DNA of 64,000 nt from Methylobacter tundripaludum (GTDB lineage Bacteria; Pseudomonadota; Gammaproteobacteria; Methylococcales; Methylomonadaceae), in NCBI RefSeq assembly GCF_002934365.1, contig NZ_PTIY01000006.1, positions 62,001 to 126,000 of the forward strand, in the 5' to 3' direction. The notes beneath the pieces are model-generated. The model was given only the letters and a program-made list of their open reading frames with translations, searched no databases and had not been told where the DNA came from. Position numbers and translations under genes: made by a program. This document shows, piece after piece, positions 45,686 to 56,039 of this stretch. Each line of letters begins with the position of its first letter. Position 1 is the stretch's first letter.

Positions 45686-47497
45686 ATGCATAAAGCCCTT
45701 TTGCTGATCGTCATCCCGCTGCTGTCTTACGGCTTTTGGCTAAGCGCGGAATTTAAAGGCATTGCGGCCGGCGTCTCGATTTTCCTGTTCGGCATGTTGT
45801 CGCTGGAGCAAGGATTTAAAGCCTTTACCGGCGGTGTGCTGGAGCGGATTCTGCAAAAAACCACCGATACCTCCTGGAAAAGCTTCGGCTTCGGCTTCCT
45901 GTCCGCCACCTTGATGCAGTCCAGCGGCCTGGTCTCGGTCATCACCGTTTCATTCCTAAGCGCTGGCTTGCTCGATTTAGTCGCCGGCATCGGCATTATT
46001 TTCGGCTCCAATTTAGGCACAACGACCGGCGCATGGCTGATCGCAGGGCTGGGACTGAAGGTCAACATTGCGACCTACGCCATGCCGCTGCTGGTTTTCG
46101 GCGTGTTATGCGTTTTCCAGAGCGGCAAACAGTTAAAAGGCGTCGGCTATATCCTGACCGGCCTGGGCTTTTTGCTGCTCGGCATCCATTACATGAAAGA
46201 AAGTTTCGAACACGTTGAAAGCACCATAAACCTGTCCGAATTCGCAATGCCCGGCGTCAAAGGGCTATTGACCTACACCGCCGTAGGAATCATCGCGACC
46301 ATTATCATGCAGTCCAGCCACGCCACGATGCTGCTAACGATTACCGCTGTTTCGGTGCATCAAATCACCTATAACAATGCACTGGCGCTGGTCATCGGCG
46401 CCAATATCGGCACCACCGTCACCGCGATCATTGCTGCTTTCGGCGCCAATATTCAGGGCAAACGCCTGGCGGGCGCGCATCTGTTAATTAACCTGTGCAC
46501 CGGAATCTTTGTGCTGCTGTTTATCAAGCAATTCGGCATCGCGGTTGACATCATCAGCGCAAGCTTGGGTATTGCCGCATCGGACAACGCGATGAAACTG
46601 GCAACCTTTCACAGCCTGTTTAATCTTGCGGGCATCATGATCTTTTTCCCGTTCATTAATCAACAAGTTGCATTACTGGAAAAGCTGCTCATAGAAAAGC
46701 GTCCCGTTATTTTCCAACCGAAATATTTGGACATATCCGCCATGGATTTCCCCGAAACAGTCGTCGAATCGGTCCGGCTCGAAAGCATCCATTTATATGA
46801 GAACGCCATTCATATTATTTTGCGCACCTTTGGCCTGCGTAAACACGATCTGCAAAAAAATGACGACGCACTCAAGCAACTCATCGGACAGGATAACAAC
46901 TCCGTCGAATACAATATCGATGCCGGCTATGAAAAGCGGATAAAAGGCCTCTACAGCGCCATTATCGCGTTCATCAGCCAAGCCGGATTCACTTGGGCAA
47001 TGAGCCAGTCTTCCAAGCTCTCCTGGCTGCGCGAGGCCAACAAGCATCTTGTCGAAGCCATTAAAGACACCAAGCACTTGCAAAAAAACTGGATCCGTTT
47101 CAGGGTGTCAAGAAATCAAGCCGCAACCGACGAATACAACAAAATCGCCTACCAGATAGTCTTGCATATCCGGCAGATTGAAGATTTCAGGCATGACATT
47201 GAGGACAACGAATTGCCGCTGTTATCGTTGGACGCATTAAAAGCAAGTATTAGGAATGACGACATGCAAATGAATCGCGCCATTGAAACGCTGATCAGGG
47301 AACGAAAAATAACCCCTGAAACCGGCTCTTCCCTGATTAATGACAGCTCGTACATGCGCAGCATTAAAAAGAATTTGTTAAAAGCCGCCGAAACACTGTT
47401 CCTGCACAGCGATACCGGCGCCGCCAAAGCCGAGCAGCAATTAACCCTGAATGAAACTGAAATTAACGATGTTGTTCACACCGTGGATACCCAATAG
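45686..47497 (+). CDS. Na/Pi cotransporter family protein with PhoU-like tail
   Basis: A 603-residue membrane protein. Residues 1-340 hold two inverted-repeat transport halves with the signature QSSG (MQSSGLVSV) and QSSH (MQSSHATML), each followed by a glycine-rich GSNLGTTTGA or GANIGTTVTA stretch. Residues 370-590 form a helical PhoU-like regulatory domain. The family imports phosphate with sodium. It is likely co-transcribed with the short coiled-coil gene 37 bp downstream. Confidence 0.93.
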   Translation: MHKALLLIVIPLLSYGFWLSAEFKGIAAGVSIFLFGMLSLEQGFKAFTGGVLERILQKTTDTSWKSFGFGFLSATLMQSSGLVSVITVSFLSAGLLDLVAGIGIIFGSNLGTTTGAWLIAGLGLKVNIATYAMPLLVFGVLCVFQSGKQLKGVGYILTGLGFLLLGIHYMKESFEHVESTINLSEFAMPGVKGLLTYTAVGIIATIIMQSSHATMLLTITAVSVHQITYNNALALVIGANIGTTVTAIIAAFGANIQGKRLAGAHLLINLCTGIFVLLFIKQFGIAVDIISASLGIAASDNAMKLATFHSLFNLAGIMIFFPFINQQVALLEKLLIEKRPVIFQPKYLDISAMDFPETVVESVRLESIHLYENAIHIILRTFGLRKHDLQKNDDALKQLIGQDNNSVEYNIDAGYEKRIKGLYSAIIAFISQAGFTWAMSQSSKLSWLREANKHLVEAIKDTKHLQKNWIRFRVSRNQAATDEYNKIAYQIVLHIRQIEDFRHDIEDNELPLLSLDALKASIRNDDMQMNRAIETLIRERKITPETGSSLINDSSYMRSIKKNLLKAAETLFLHSDTGAAKAEQQLTLNETEINDVVHTVDTQ

Positions 47498-47534
47498 CAC
47501 CATCCCTGCACTCACCTAATCGGTAATTAAAGCG

Positions 47535-47792
47535 ATGAAAATAGAAAAGTTGCTCCATAAATTACAGGCCTTTTTCGATACCGACAAACATAAAAAAAGG
47601 CAGCACATCGAGGAACTGAAAAAAATCCTGTTAAAACTGAAGAAAAAAGAGCGAAAAATCACCCGCTCTATGCAACAGGCTGACGAGGATTGCTTAAGGA
47701 AGCATTATCAAACCGAATTGGAAATTATCCGGGTGCAAAGGAAAAAGGGCATTGAAACTTTACAACAGCTTAAAGAACACAAAAAAACGTAG
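47535..47792 (+). CDS. Small charged coiled-coil protein
   Basis: An 85-residue protein, very rich in Lys and Glu (EELKKILLKLKKKERKITRSM), predicted as one long helix or coiled coil. It follows the Na/Pi cotransporter by 37 bp on the same strand. Short Lys-rich proteins accompany this transporter in related genomes to my recollection, but I cannot confirm a family. Cytoplasmic. Function unknown. Confidence 0.7.
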   Translation: MKIEKLLHKLQAFFDTDKHKKRQHIEELKKILLKLKKKERKITRSMQQADEDCLRKHYQTELEIIRVQRKKGIETLQQLKEHKKT

Positions 47793-47881
47793 ACACACCC
47801 TCCTGAATACACTCAACACTCACGTTATCTTTGTTGAGCAACAAAATGCTCAGGAAGATTTAAGTAACACAGTATTGTTTA

Positions 47882-47925
47882 TCCTAAAAACCGCATCTAA
47901 ACGGACGGGTCTGCGATTTTTAGGT
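47882..47925. terminator. Bidirectional terminator between convergent genes
   Basis: CCTAAAAA-C-CGCA and TGCG-A-TTTTTAGG pair around about 18 bases. The A-run and T-run on both sides serve the coiled-coil gene and rimO. Confidence 0.75.
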
Positions 47926-47942
47926 TTATGCGTTAGCGGACC

Positions 47943-49253
47943 TTAAACCAAGTGTCCCCACAAATCATATTCATCCGCTTCTTCCAGCTCGACATCGACA
48001 AAATCGCCGACTTTAAGATGCGTCGCGCCATCAATAAACACCTGACCGTCTATTTCCGGCGCATCGGCTTTGCTTCTAGCCACGGCGCCCTCTTCGACGA
48101 CCTCATCGACCAGCACCGTTTCGATTCGACCGACCCGTTGCTGCAATCGCGCCGCGCTGATTTCGGCCTGATGCGCCATAAACCGCGCCAGACGCTCCTG
48201 CTTGACTTCTTCGGGGACCTGGTCGGGCAGCTCATTGGCGACCGCGCCTTTGACCGGCGAATAGGCAAAGCAGCCAACCCTGTCCATTTGCGCCTCGCTC
48301 AGAAAATCCAGCAGCTGCTCGAATTCCTGCTCTGTTTCGCCGGGAAAGCCGACGATAAACGTGCTGCGCAAGGTAATATCGGGGCAAATTTTCCGCCATG
48401 CCTTGATACGCTCCAGATTATTCTCGCCGGCAGCCGGACGTTTCATCAGCTTAAGAATGCGGCTGTTGACATGCTGGAACGGTATGTCCAGATAAGGCAG
48501 GATTTTGCCCTCGGCCATCAACGGGATCACTTCGTCCACATGCGGATAAGGATAAACGTAATGCATCCTGACCCAAATGCCCAGGTCGCCCAACGCCTCG
48601 GCTAACTCATAAAAACGGGTTCTGACCGAACGGCCTTTCCAGTCGTAGCTTTGATATTTCAAGTCCAGGCCGTAGGCGCTGGTATCCTGCGAAACCACCA
48701 GCAATTCCTTAACCCCGGCATTGGCCAAACGTTCCGCTTCCCGCATCACATCATCGACCGGCCTGCTAACCAAATCGCCGCGCATCGAAGGGATGATGCA
48801 GAAAGTACAGCGATGGTTGCAGCCTTCGGAAATCTTCAAATAGGCGTAATGCCTTGGCGTCAGTTTGATGCCTTGCGGCGGCACCAGGCTGATAAACGGA
48901 TCGTGCGGAGGCGGCAAATGCTCATGCACGGCAGAGACAACTTCTTCGAGGGCATGCGCGCCGGTCACTTTTAGGACTTGCGGGTGACGCTCCCGGATTT
49001 CCGCTTCCCTGGATCCCAAGCAACCGGTCACGATGACCTTGCCGTTCTGGGCCAGCGCCTCGCCGATGCTGTCCAGCGATTCTTCGACCGCCGCGTCAAT
49101 AAAGCCGCAGGTATTCACCACGACCAGATCGGCGTCTTGGTAAGTCGGCGAAATCGTGTAACCCTCTGAACGCAGCTTGGTTAAGATCCGTTCGCTATCG
49201 ACCAGGGCTTTGGGGCAGCCCAAACTAATAAAACCAATGTGTGGGGCAGTCAT
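47943..49253 (-). CDS. rimO: Ribosomal protein S12 methylthiotransferase RimO
   Basis: A 436-residue radical-SAM enzyme that adds a methylthio group to the conserved Asp of ribosomal protein S12. The N-terminal UPF0004 domain starts [19 protein letters not shown], with Cys at the first cluster site and CGFI and GCLG for the others. The radical SAM motif is CNHRCTFC ([18 protein letters not shown]). A C-terminal TRAM domain (about 370-436) binds RNA/protein. All six cluster cysteines are present. The length is typical; the gene stands alone. Confidence 0.97.
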   Translation of the reverse strand: MTAPHIGFISLGCPKALVDSERILTKLRSEGYTISPTYQDADLVVVNTCGFIDAAVEESLDSIGEALAQNGKVIVTGCLGSREAEIRERHPQVLKVTGAHALEEVVSAVHEHLPPPHDPFISLVPPQGIKLTPRHYAYLKISEGCNHRCTFCIIPSMRGDLVSRPVDDVMREAERLANAGVKELLVVSQDTSAYGLDLKYQSYDWKGRSVRTRFYELAEALGDLGIWVRMHYVYPYPHVDEVIPLMAEGKILPYLDIPFQHVNSRILKLMKRPAAGENNLERIKAWRKICPDITLRSTFIVGFPGETEQEFEQLLDFLSEAQMDRVGCFAYSPVKGAVANELPDQVPEEVKQERLARFMAHQAEISAARLQQRVGRIETVLVDEVVEEGAVARSKADAPEIDGQVFIDGATHLKVGDFVDVELEEADEYDLWGHLV

Positions 49254-49322
49254 TTAAATCTCAGATAATGTTAAAGCGCGTTAGTTTATAGGAGTGGCTG
49301 CGCAAATAAAAATTAAAAAGCA

Positions 49323-49412
49323 ATCACCACGAAGACGCGGACGACTGCATGAATGCAGGAGCAATTGTCGAGGGCACGAAGTTTTGTTTCTTCATGCCCT
49401 TCGTGGTGAACT
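49323..49412. repeat. CACGAAG palindromic repeat with inserted GCAGGAG unit
   Basis: CACCACGAAGACGCGG and GCCCTTCGTGGTG form inverted ends. Between them lies TGAATGCAGGAGCAATTGTCGAG, a dispersed unit. It lies between rimO and the nuclease gene. The same type of palindrome occurs at 15789-16020 and 63772-63836. Confidence 0.8.
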
Positions 49413-49439
49413 AAATATTTCTGCCTACCTGCTAAGTAG

Positions 49440-50276
49440 TTAGGGATTTTCCTTAACCGCACTCGGATGACGGATCAACATCGACCAATGCCCCTTGTTT
49501 TTGTTCAGCCAGCCGCGCACTTCGATGGTTTTGCCCAAATAGCCGTTAACATCGGGGAATAAATCCAACCATTTGCTTTCGATGCGCGCCTCAAAGGTAT
49601 CCCCTTCGGCTGCGCTCAGGACAGGGGAGAATTCCAGGTAAACCGACTTCCGGGTCTTGCGGATATTAGCCACCTTGCCGACCAGACGCGTCCAGCCCGG
49701 ATGCCCGGCTTCGGTAAGGCTGCCGACCGGTGTTGCGGCATATTCCGGCCGCCCCCAAACACCGATTTTGGCTTGCTCCGCCTTATCTTGAGCCTTAACC
49801 AACTCGTTAACGTAACGCAGCTCGGGCGGATAGATGCTGACCGCCGCCAAGCCCGCTTCAACGAGTTGCAGATTAATATGTTCTTTGTTTTCGGTGAACA
49901 AATGCGCCAATGTTCTGCCGTACTTATCGGTTTTTTCGACGCCGATTTCAAGGCGTACCCTGGTGTTTTTCAGCTTGTCGCTCAGCCAGTGCTTGGCTTC
50001 GTCGCCGCCCGCATCGGCAGGCTTATCCCGGTGCTGAACCTCCGGCGTATTGATGCCCAATAAGCGGATTTTACGGCTATCCTCCAACACCACCGTGTCG
50101 CCGTCGTAAACCGTCTTGACCTTGTAAAAATCATAGCCCGGTTTTATATCGACTGTTTTTGCATCGGCAACCGGCCGGTCGGAAAAATGCGTGCTACCGT
50201 TCGCGTCCCTCCATTCGTAGATTTCGGCGTTAGCCCAGCCGGGCAGGCATAATAATAAAACCAGTAAAATTCTCAT
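49440..50276 (-). CDS. Secreted DUF4124-thermonuclease (SNase-like) protein
   Basis: A 278-residue protein. The signal peptide (ILLVLLLCLPGWANA) is followed by DUF4124 (EIYEWRDANGSTHFSDRPV, residues 17-45), then a staphylococcal-nuclease domain with VYDGDTVVL, RLLGINTPE, active-site Arg in RVRLE and ENKEHINLQLVEAGLA. It should cut nucleic acids outside the cell. Near residue 222 SPVLSAAEGD is an in-frame copy of the CTGAGCG-CCGAAGGG repeat. Upstream is a 7-bp tandem repeat region that may affect expression. Confidence 0.92.
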   Translation of the reverse strand: MRILLVLLLCLPGWANAEIYEWRDANGSTHFSDRPVADAKTVDIKPGYDFYKVKTVYDGDTVVLEDSRKIRLLGINTPEVQHRDKPADAGGDEAKHWLSDKLKNTRVRLEIGVEKTDKYGRTLAHLFTENKEHINLQLVEAGLAAVSIYPPELRYVNELVKAQDKAEQAKIGVWGRPEYAATPVGSLTEAGHPGWTRLVGKVANIRKTRKSVYLEFSPVLSAAEGDTFEARIESKWLDLFPDVNGYLGKTIEVRGWLNKNKGHWSMLIRHPSAVKENP

Positions 50277-50400
50277 GAGTCTGTCTGTGTAAATGAGTAA
50301 ATGAGTAAATAGAACACGGATGGCACGGATTTAACTGATAAACACGGAAAAAACCGAGCCTCTCTATAAAAATCACGGCAAAAGAAGAAAGGCGTTTTTT

Positions 50401-50472
50401 CGCCCTTCGCCCTTCGCCCTTCGCCCTTCGCCCTTCGCCCTTCGCCTTTTGCCTTTTGCCTTTTGCCTTTTT
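50401..50472. repeat. 7-bp tandem repeats upstream of nuclease gene
   Basis: About six CGCCCTT units followed by about four GCCTTTT units. It lies 125 bp upstream of the nuclease start, within 50277-50518 which otherwise has no gene. It is a variant of the repeat at 30046-30088. Confidence 0.92.
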
Positions 50473-50518
50473 TATCCGTTTAAATCCGCCCAATCCGAGT
50501 TCCATTGTTAAATGAACA

Positions 50519-51790
50519 TCACTGCGGAGTATTCAACTCAGCATCAAATTTTTGCATATCCAATTCGTTTTCCCATTTCGCGGCAACCACGGTGGCGACG
50601 CCGTTGCCGATAAGATTGGTCAAGGCGCGGGCTTCGGACATGAAGCGGTCTATCCCCAAAATCAGCGCAAGTCCCGCAACAGGAATAGTCGGAATAACCG
50701 AGAGCGTTGCCGCCAGGGTGATGAAGCCGCTGCCGGTCACGCCTGCCGCGCCTTTCGAGGTCAGCAGCAACACGCCGAGCAAGGTCAGCTCCTGCGTCAT
50801 GGTCAATGGGGTGTTAGTGGCCTGGGCGACAAAAACAGCGGCCATCGCCAGATAAATCGAGGTGCCGTCGAGGTTGAACGAGTAACCGGTCGGAATGACC
50901 AGGCCGACTACGGACTTGGAACATCCCAACCTTTCCAGTTTGGCCATGATGCGCGGCAACACCGATTCCGACGACGACGTGCCTAACACAATCAACAGCT
51001 CGTCCTTGATATAAGCGATGAATTTGATGATGCTGAAACCTGCGAATCGTGCGATCGACCCGAGTACGATAAAGATAAACAACAGACAGGTCAGATAAAA
51101 ACTGCCCATTAAACTCGCCAGCGGCACCAGAGACGCCACACCGTACTTGCCGATGGTAAACGCCATCGCGCCGAAAGCGCCGATCGGGGCCAGCTTCATA
51201 ATGGTTTCGACAATGCCGAACAAGGCCTGTGAAACCTTGTTGATGAACGCCACCACTTCCGCCCCCGTCTCCTTCATCGCGGCCAGAGAAAAGCCGAACA
51301 GCAGTGAAAACAGCAAAACCTGCAATATGTCGCCTTTGGCAAACGCATCGATTACGCTGGCAGGAATAATGTTGAGCAGGAAATCGACCGTATTCTGCGT
51401 TTTCGCGGCGGCGGTATAAGCGGTGAGGCCAGTGGCATCCAGCGCGCTTGCATCGACATTCATGCCCGCGCCGGGTTTAATGGCATGCACGACAACCAGT
51501 CCGATGAGCAACGCCAGCGTACTGACGACTTCAAAATACAGCAGCGCCTTAATGCCGACGCGGCCTACCTTATCCAAGACCTGCATACCGGCAATGCCGG
51601 TTACCACGGTGCAGAAAATAATCGGCGCGATGATCATCTTAATCAGCTTGATGAAGCCGTCGCCGAGAGGCTTCATCGCAACACCGGTTTCAGGGTAGAA
51701 ATGACCAAGCAGAATGCCGATAAAAATAGCGGTCAGGACTTGAAAATACAGATGCTGATAAAGCTTTTTAGGTGCATAAGCAATTTGCAC
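50519..51790 (-). CDS. dctA: C4-dicarboxylate transport protein DctA
   Basis: About 423 residues from the GTG at 51790. GGAAGG lies six bases upstream and the protein then begins [18 protein letters not shown], as in other DctA (usual length about 428). The open frame continues upstream for 83 codons, but that part has no homology. Membrane segments run throughout; [11 protein letters not shown] and NLDGTSIYL are the substrate and sodium site motifs of the DAACS family. It imports succinate, fumarate and malate with protons or sodium. Confidence 0.95.
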   Translation of the reverse strand: MQIAYAPKKLYQHLYFQVLTAIFIGILLGHFYPETGVAMKPLGDGFIKLIKMIIAPIIFCTVVTGIAGMQVLDKVGRVGIKALLYFEVVSTLALLIGLVVVHAIKPGAGMNVDASALDATGLTAYTAAAKTQNTVDFLLNIIPASVIDAFAKGDILQVLLFSLLFGFSLAAMKETGAEVVAFINKVSQALFGIVETIMKLAPIGAFGAMAFTIGKYGVASLVPLASLMGSFYLTCLLFIFIVLGSIARFAGFSIIKFIAYIKDELLIVLGTSSSESVLPRIMAKLERLGCSKSVVGLVIPTGYSFNLDGTSIYLAMAAVFVAQATNTPLTMTQELTLLGVLLLTSKGAAGVTGSGFITLAATLSVIPTIPVAGLALILGIDRFMSEARALTNLIGNGVATVVAAKWENELDMQKFDAELNTPQ

Positions 51791-52158
51791 GGATAACCTT
51801 CCGATGGGTAAAAATACAGTTTCAAATAAAGAAAGGCTGATTGTATTCGATATTGCATCTGTAAATGAAACGGCGCCTTTATTTAGCATCGACAGGCAGC
51901 CTTGATAGCCGACGGTAGGCAATAGAGCTATCAAAACCCACTGATAAACCATCAAAAACCGACTTGATTTTTTGCCATAACACCCCCATTCTCGATATAC
52001 CCGACTCTCCGGCGCGAGAGTGTTTCTGTCAAATTGCAAATTAGCTCTCTTTTAGAGGATAATATACGGCTACGCATAAGCTTTACTATGCTTTTGATTG
52101 CCCCCGTAACACGCCATACGCTCGATATAGAGCCGCTGTGCAAGCTTTGGAATACGCT
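51791..52158. other. Divergent promoter region dctA / leuC
   Basis: 368 bp between the dctA start and the leuC start. No recognised gene, no leucine-rich leader peptide and no clear sigma-54 site. The 5' extension of the dctA open frame is treated as non-coding. Confidence 0.6.
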
Positions 52159-53556
52159 ATGAAAAAGACCATGTACGAAAAAATCTGGGACAGCCACCTT
52201 GTCGTTGACGAGGCCGGGCAAGCTCCTTTGCTTTATGTTGACCGGCATTTGATGCATGAAGTCACCAGTCCACAGGCCTTTGAAGGCCTGCGTTTGTCAG
52301 GTCGCAAGGTGCGCAATCCGCACAGCATTCTGGCTACGATGGATCACTGCGTACCGACCAAAAATCGCGACCTGCCGATTGCCGACCCGATTGCTAAAAA
52401 GCAGATCGAAACCATGGCCGAAAACTGCCTCGAAAACGGCCTGAACCTGTACGACATGAAAAACCCGAACAACGGCGTAATTCATGTCGTGGTGCCTGAG
52501 CACGGTTTCGTCCACCCCGGCATGGTCGTGGTCTGCGGCGACAGCCATACCGCAACGCATGGCGCGTTCGGCGCACTGGCTTTCGGCATCGGCACGTCCG
52601 AGGTTGAGCATGTAATGGCGACTCAAACCCTGCCGCAGAAAAAATCCAAAACCATGCAGGTCGTGGTCAACGGCGCGTTATCCAAATACGCGTCTGCGAA
52701 AGACATTGCGCTGGCGATTACCGGCAAAATAGGCACGGCAGGCGGCACCGGTTATGTCATCGAATATACCGGCTCGGCGATCAGGGAACTGTCGATGGAA
52801 GGCCGGATGACGCTGTGCAACATGGCGATTGAAGCCGGAGCCAGAGCAGGATTGGTCGCACCGGACGAAAAAACTTACGAATATCTTAAAGGCCGCGAGT
52901 TTGCGCCATCCGGTCAATACTGGGATCAGGCGCTGGCTTACTGGAAGAGCCTGCCCAGCGATGAAGGCGCGGTATTCGATGCTGTCGTCACGCTGGATGC
53001 AGCCGATATTGCCCCTCAAGTATCATGGGGAACGTCGCCTGAACAAGTGGCCGGCGTCGATAGCGTTGTGCCTGCCCCCGAAAGCTTTGCCGACGAAACA
53101 AAACGCAAAGCCTGCGAGGGCGCGCTGGCCTATATGGGCTTAAAACCGAACACCAAAATAACCGACATTGCGATAGATTATGTTTTTATCGGCTCCTGCA
53201 CCAACGGCCGTATCGAAGATTTTCGGATCGCCGCCGAAGTGGCAAAAGGCACCAAAGTAGCGGGCGGCGTCACCGCGATTGCAGTCCCCGGTTCCTATCA
53301 CGTCAAGCAACAGGCCGAAGCCGAAGGCTTGGATAAAATCTTTATCGATGCCGGTTGGCAATGGCGCGAGCCCGGATGCTCGATGTGCCTGGCGATGAAT
53401 GGCGATGAATTGACTCCAGGCCAACGTTGCGCTTCGACTTCAAACCGGAATTTTGAAGGCCGCCAAGGTAAAGGCGGACGCACGCACTTGGTTTCGCCTG
53501 CAATGGCGGCGGCCGCAGCGGCGGCAGGCCATTTTGTCGATATTCGCAAACTATAA
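52159..53556 (+). CDS. leuC: 3-isopropylmalate dehydratase large subunit
   Basis: About 465 residues, the usual length (E. coli 466). I chose the ATG at 52159 because the family starts [13 protein letters not shown]; an in-frame start seven codons upstream is unlikely. The three cluster cysteines appear as GSCTNGR and [10 protein letters not shown]. With LeuD it isomerises isopropylmalate in leucine synthesis, and also citramalate in the citramalate route to isoleucine. The next gene leuD starts 14 bp later and a citramalate-synthase-like gene follows, which supports dual use. Confidence 0.97.
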   Translation: MKKTMYEKIWDSHLVVDEAGQAPLLYVDRHLMHEVTSPQAFEGLRLSGRKVRNPHSILATMDHCVPTKNRDLPIADPIAKKQIETMAENCLENGLNLYDMKNPNNGVIHVVVPEHGFVHPGMVVVCGDSHTATHGAFGALAFGIGTSEVEHVMATQTLPQKKSKTMQVVVNGALSKYASAKDIALAITGKIGTAGGTGYVIEYTGSAIRELSMEGRMTLCNMAIEAGARAGLVAPDEKTYEYLKGREFAPSGQYWDQALAYWKSLPSDEGAVFDAVVTLDAADIAPQVSWGTSPEQVAGVDSVVPAPESFADETKRKACEGALAYMGLKPNTKITDIAIDYVFIGSCTNGRIEDFRIAAEVAKGTKVAGGVTAIAVPGSYHVKQQAEAEGLDKIFIDAGWQWREPGCSMCLAMNGDELTPGQRCASTSNRNFEGRQGKGGRTHLVSPAMAAAAAAAGHFVDIRKL

Positions 53557-53570
53557 GATCGGAAAGAATT

Positions 53571-54182
53571 ATGGAACCGTACAAAAAACATGAAAGCATC
53601 GCGGCATTGATGAACCGCAGCAACGTCGATACCGACCAGATTATCCCCAAGCAGTTCCTGAAAAAAGTGGAACGCAGCGGTTTTGGTCAGCATCTTTTTC
53701 ACGACTGGCGTTTTAACGACGACGGCAGCGACAACCCGCAATTCGAGCTGAACAAGCCTGCATTCAAGGGCGCTAAAATCCTGGTCGTCGGCGACAACTT
53801 CGGCTGCGGCTCGTCACGCGAACACGCGCCTTGGGCAATTGCCGATTATGGTTTTAACACCATCATTTCCACCAGCTATGCCGATATTTTCTACAACAAC
53901 TGTTTCAAAAACGGCATTCTGGCGATCAAAGTCGATAAAGCTCAGCTGGATAAATTGATGGCCGAAATTGCGGCCAACGAAGGCGTGCGTTTTGTCGTCG
54001 ACCTTGAAAATCAACAGGTCACCACACCTGGCGGCAATAGCTTCAGCTTTGAGATCGACCCGTTCCGCAAAGGCAACCTGTTGAGCGGACTGGATGACAT
54101 CGGCTTGACCTTAAAGCATGTTGATAAGATCACGCAGTATGAACAGCAGCATAAGCAAAACTTTCCTTGGCTTTGGGTTTAA
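53571..54182 (+). CDS. leuD: 3-isopropylmalate dehydratase small subunit
   Basis: A 203-residue small subunit with NVDTDQIIPKQFLK and FGCGSSREHAPWAI, the swivel-domain motifs. Length matches the family (about 200). GGAAAG precedes the ATG; it lies 14 bp after leuC. It forms the heterodimer with LeuC. Confidence 0.97.
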   Translation: MEPYKKHESIAALMNRSNVDTDQIIPKQFLKKVERSGFGQHLFHDWRFNDDGSDNPQFELNKPAFKGAKILVVGDNFGCGSSREHAPWAIADYGFNTIISTSYADIFYNNCFKNGILAIKVDKAQLDKLMAEIAANEGVRFVVDLENQQVTTPGGNSFSFEIDPFRKGNLLSGLDDIGLTLKHVDKITQYEQQHKQNFPWLWV

Positions 54183-54224
54183 GCAGCGCAAAGCCCTCTC
54201 CAGCGGGATACCTACAAGGATGTA

Positions 54225-54330
54225 GGTAGTAGAGCAATGCAGGAGCAATTGCCGAGAGGGTTGGGTGAGGGGAACCAAAATAAGCTTTTTATCCCCTCAT
54301 CCCAACCTTCTCCCTGAAGGAGAGAGCGTA
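54225..54330. repeat. Dispersed repeat cluster between leuD and citramalate synthase gene
   Basis: Contains GTAGTAGAGCAATGCAGGAG, CAATTGCCGAGAGGG and CCCCTCATCCCAACCTTCTC with a hairpin TTCTCCCTGAAGGAGA. Related copies are at 9955-9990, 21023-21260, 49340-49380 and 59050-59120. Confidence 0.75.
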
Positions 54331-54443
54331 TCTTCTAAAATCAGCAGCATTGGGCATGGAAGCCGGAGCAAACCGGCCCATGCAGTTGTAACCCAACAGA
54401 AACTTTAATCAATCCGCTTACATTGAGAGCACAGGCGACAACC

Positions 54444-55988
54444 ATGTCCACCGATTCAAGACATATCCAGCTGATGGACACCACCTTGCGTGATGGCGAG
54501 CAAACTCAAGGCGTTTCCTTTACGCCGGTGGAAAAAGTCAGTATTGCCAAAGCCCTGTTGCAATCTCTGCGGGTTGACCGGATTGAAGTCGCCTCCGCCC
54601 GCGTCTCCCAGGGTGAAAAAGAAGCGGTCACCAGCATTAACGAGTGGGCGAAACAGGAAGGCTTTGCCGGACGCGTTGAAGTCCTGGGTTTTGTCGATCA
54701 CACGCGCAGCGTCGACTGGATACTGGAAACCGGCGGCGACGTGATCAACCTGCTGATCAAAGGCAGCGAAAAGCATTGCCGCGTACAATTGGGCAAAACG
54801 CTCGCCGAACATACCGCAGATGTCTTGCAAACCGTCAACTACGCGCTGGAAAAGGGCCTGAAAGTCAACGTCTATCTTGAAGACTGGTCTAACGGCTATC
54901 GAGACGACCGGGATTATGTTTACGGTTTGATGGACAACCTGCAAAACGCGGGCATCAATCATTTCATGCTGCCCGATACCCTCGGCGTGTTGTCGCCTGC
55001 CGAAGTGTTCTCAAGCTTCAGCGACATGTGCAGCCGCTACCCGAAGCTGCAATTCGATTTTCATCCGCACAACGATTACGGCCTGGCGACCGCCAACGTG
55101 ATGGAAGCGGTTCGCGCCGGCGTCAACGCGATACACTGCACCGTTAACTGCCTCGGCGAGCGCGCGGGCAATGCCTCAATGGCCGAAGTGGCCGTGGTGT
55201 TGCGCGATAAAATGAACATGCAGCTGTCGATCGATGAAAGCCATATCGTCCGCATCAGCTCTATGGTCGAAAACTTTTCCGGCAAACGCATCGCCGCCAA
55301 TGCGCCGATCGTCGGGGCCGATGTTTTCACCCAAACCGCAGGCATCCATGCCGACGGCGATCAAAAAGGCGGACTGTACAAAACCAAATTGGGCCCGGAA
55401 CGTTTCTCCCGCACCCGTAGCTACGCCTTGGGCAAGATGAGCGGCAAAGCGTCGCTGAAAAAGAATCTGGAAATGCTGGAACTCGACCTGTCGGAAGAGA
55501 ACCAGAAAAAAGTGCTGGCCCGGATCGTCAGCCTCGGCGATTCAAAAGAGACCATCACCACCGACGACCTGCCCTTTATCATTGCCGACGTGTTGGAGAG
55601 CAAGAGTTACCAGCATATCAAACTGCTGAACTGCTCGATCACCAGCGGTTTGGATTTGGAATCGACTGCCAGCCTGCGAGTCAAAGTGATGGGCGCGACG
55701 CACATTGCATCCGGTTCCGGCAACGGCGGCTTTGACGCATTCGTCGACGCCATCAACAAAGTCATGCAGCAACACAACTACACCCTGCCCGCACTGGCCG
55801 ACTTTGAAATACGGATACCCAGAGGCGGACATACCAGCGCCTTAACCGAGTGCGTCATCACCTGGAATTGCGGCGACGAACTGCGCAAAACCCGCGCCGT
55901 GCATTCCAACCAGGTTTTTGCTGCGGTATTGGCCGCGCTTAAAATCATCAACATGCAGCTGCACGAACTGGGTTTTAGTCAGACCTGA
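54444..55988 (+). CDS. cimA: Probable (R)-citramalate synthase / isopropylmalate synthase family
   Basis: About 514 residues from the ATG at 54444; an in-frame TTG seven codons upstream is less likely. DRE-TIM metallolyase: TTLRDGEQTQGVSF at the start, VDRIEVASARVSQGE, NLLIKGS, VYLEDWSNGYR, HPHNDYGLA and a C-terminal LeuA-type regulatory domain. These stretches match my recollection of Leptospira CimA, which joins pyruvate and acetyl-CoA to citramalate for isoleucine, more closely than enterobacterial LeuA. LeuCD just upstream would carry out the next step. LeuA activity cannot be excluded without modelling the pocket. Confidence 0.8.
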   Translation: MSTDSRHIQLMDTTLRDGEQTQGVSFTPVEKVSIAKALLQSLRVDRIEVASARVSQGEKEAVTSINEWAKQEGFAGRVEVLGFVDHTRSVDWILETGGDVINLLIKGSEKHCRVQLGKTLAEHTADVLQTVNYALEKGLKVNVYLEDWSNGYRDDRDYVYGLMDNLQNAGINHFMLPDTLGVLSPAEVFSSFSDMCSRYPKLQFDFHPHNDYGLATANVMEAVRAGVNAIHCTVNCLGERAGNASMAEVAVVLRDKMNMQLSIDESHIVRISSMVENFSGKRIAANAPIVGADVFTQTAGIHADGDQKGGLYKTKLGPERFSRTRSYALGKMSGKASLKKNLEMLELDLSEENQKKVLARIVSLGDSKETITTDDLPFIIADVLESKSYQHIKLLNCSITSGLDLESTASLRVKVMGATHIASGSGNGGFDAFVDAINKVMQQHNYTLPALADFEIRIPRGGHTSALTECVITWNCGDELRKTRAVHSNQVFAAVLAALKIINMQLHELGFSQT

Positions 55989-56039
55989 AAATCATTGTCT
56001 CGCGATGCATGCAGAGCAATACAGAAGCCTAAGCACGCT

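Noticed and set aside
50401-50472. Regular repeats resembling a CRISPR array
   Set aside because: The units are 7 bp and directly adjacent, with no spacers and no cas genes. The same holds for 30046-30088.
51791-52039. 83-codon N-terminal extension of dctA
   Set aside because: It starts at TTG, has no homology to DctA, and a GTG with GGAAGG at 51790 gives the normal family start.
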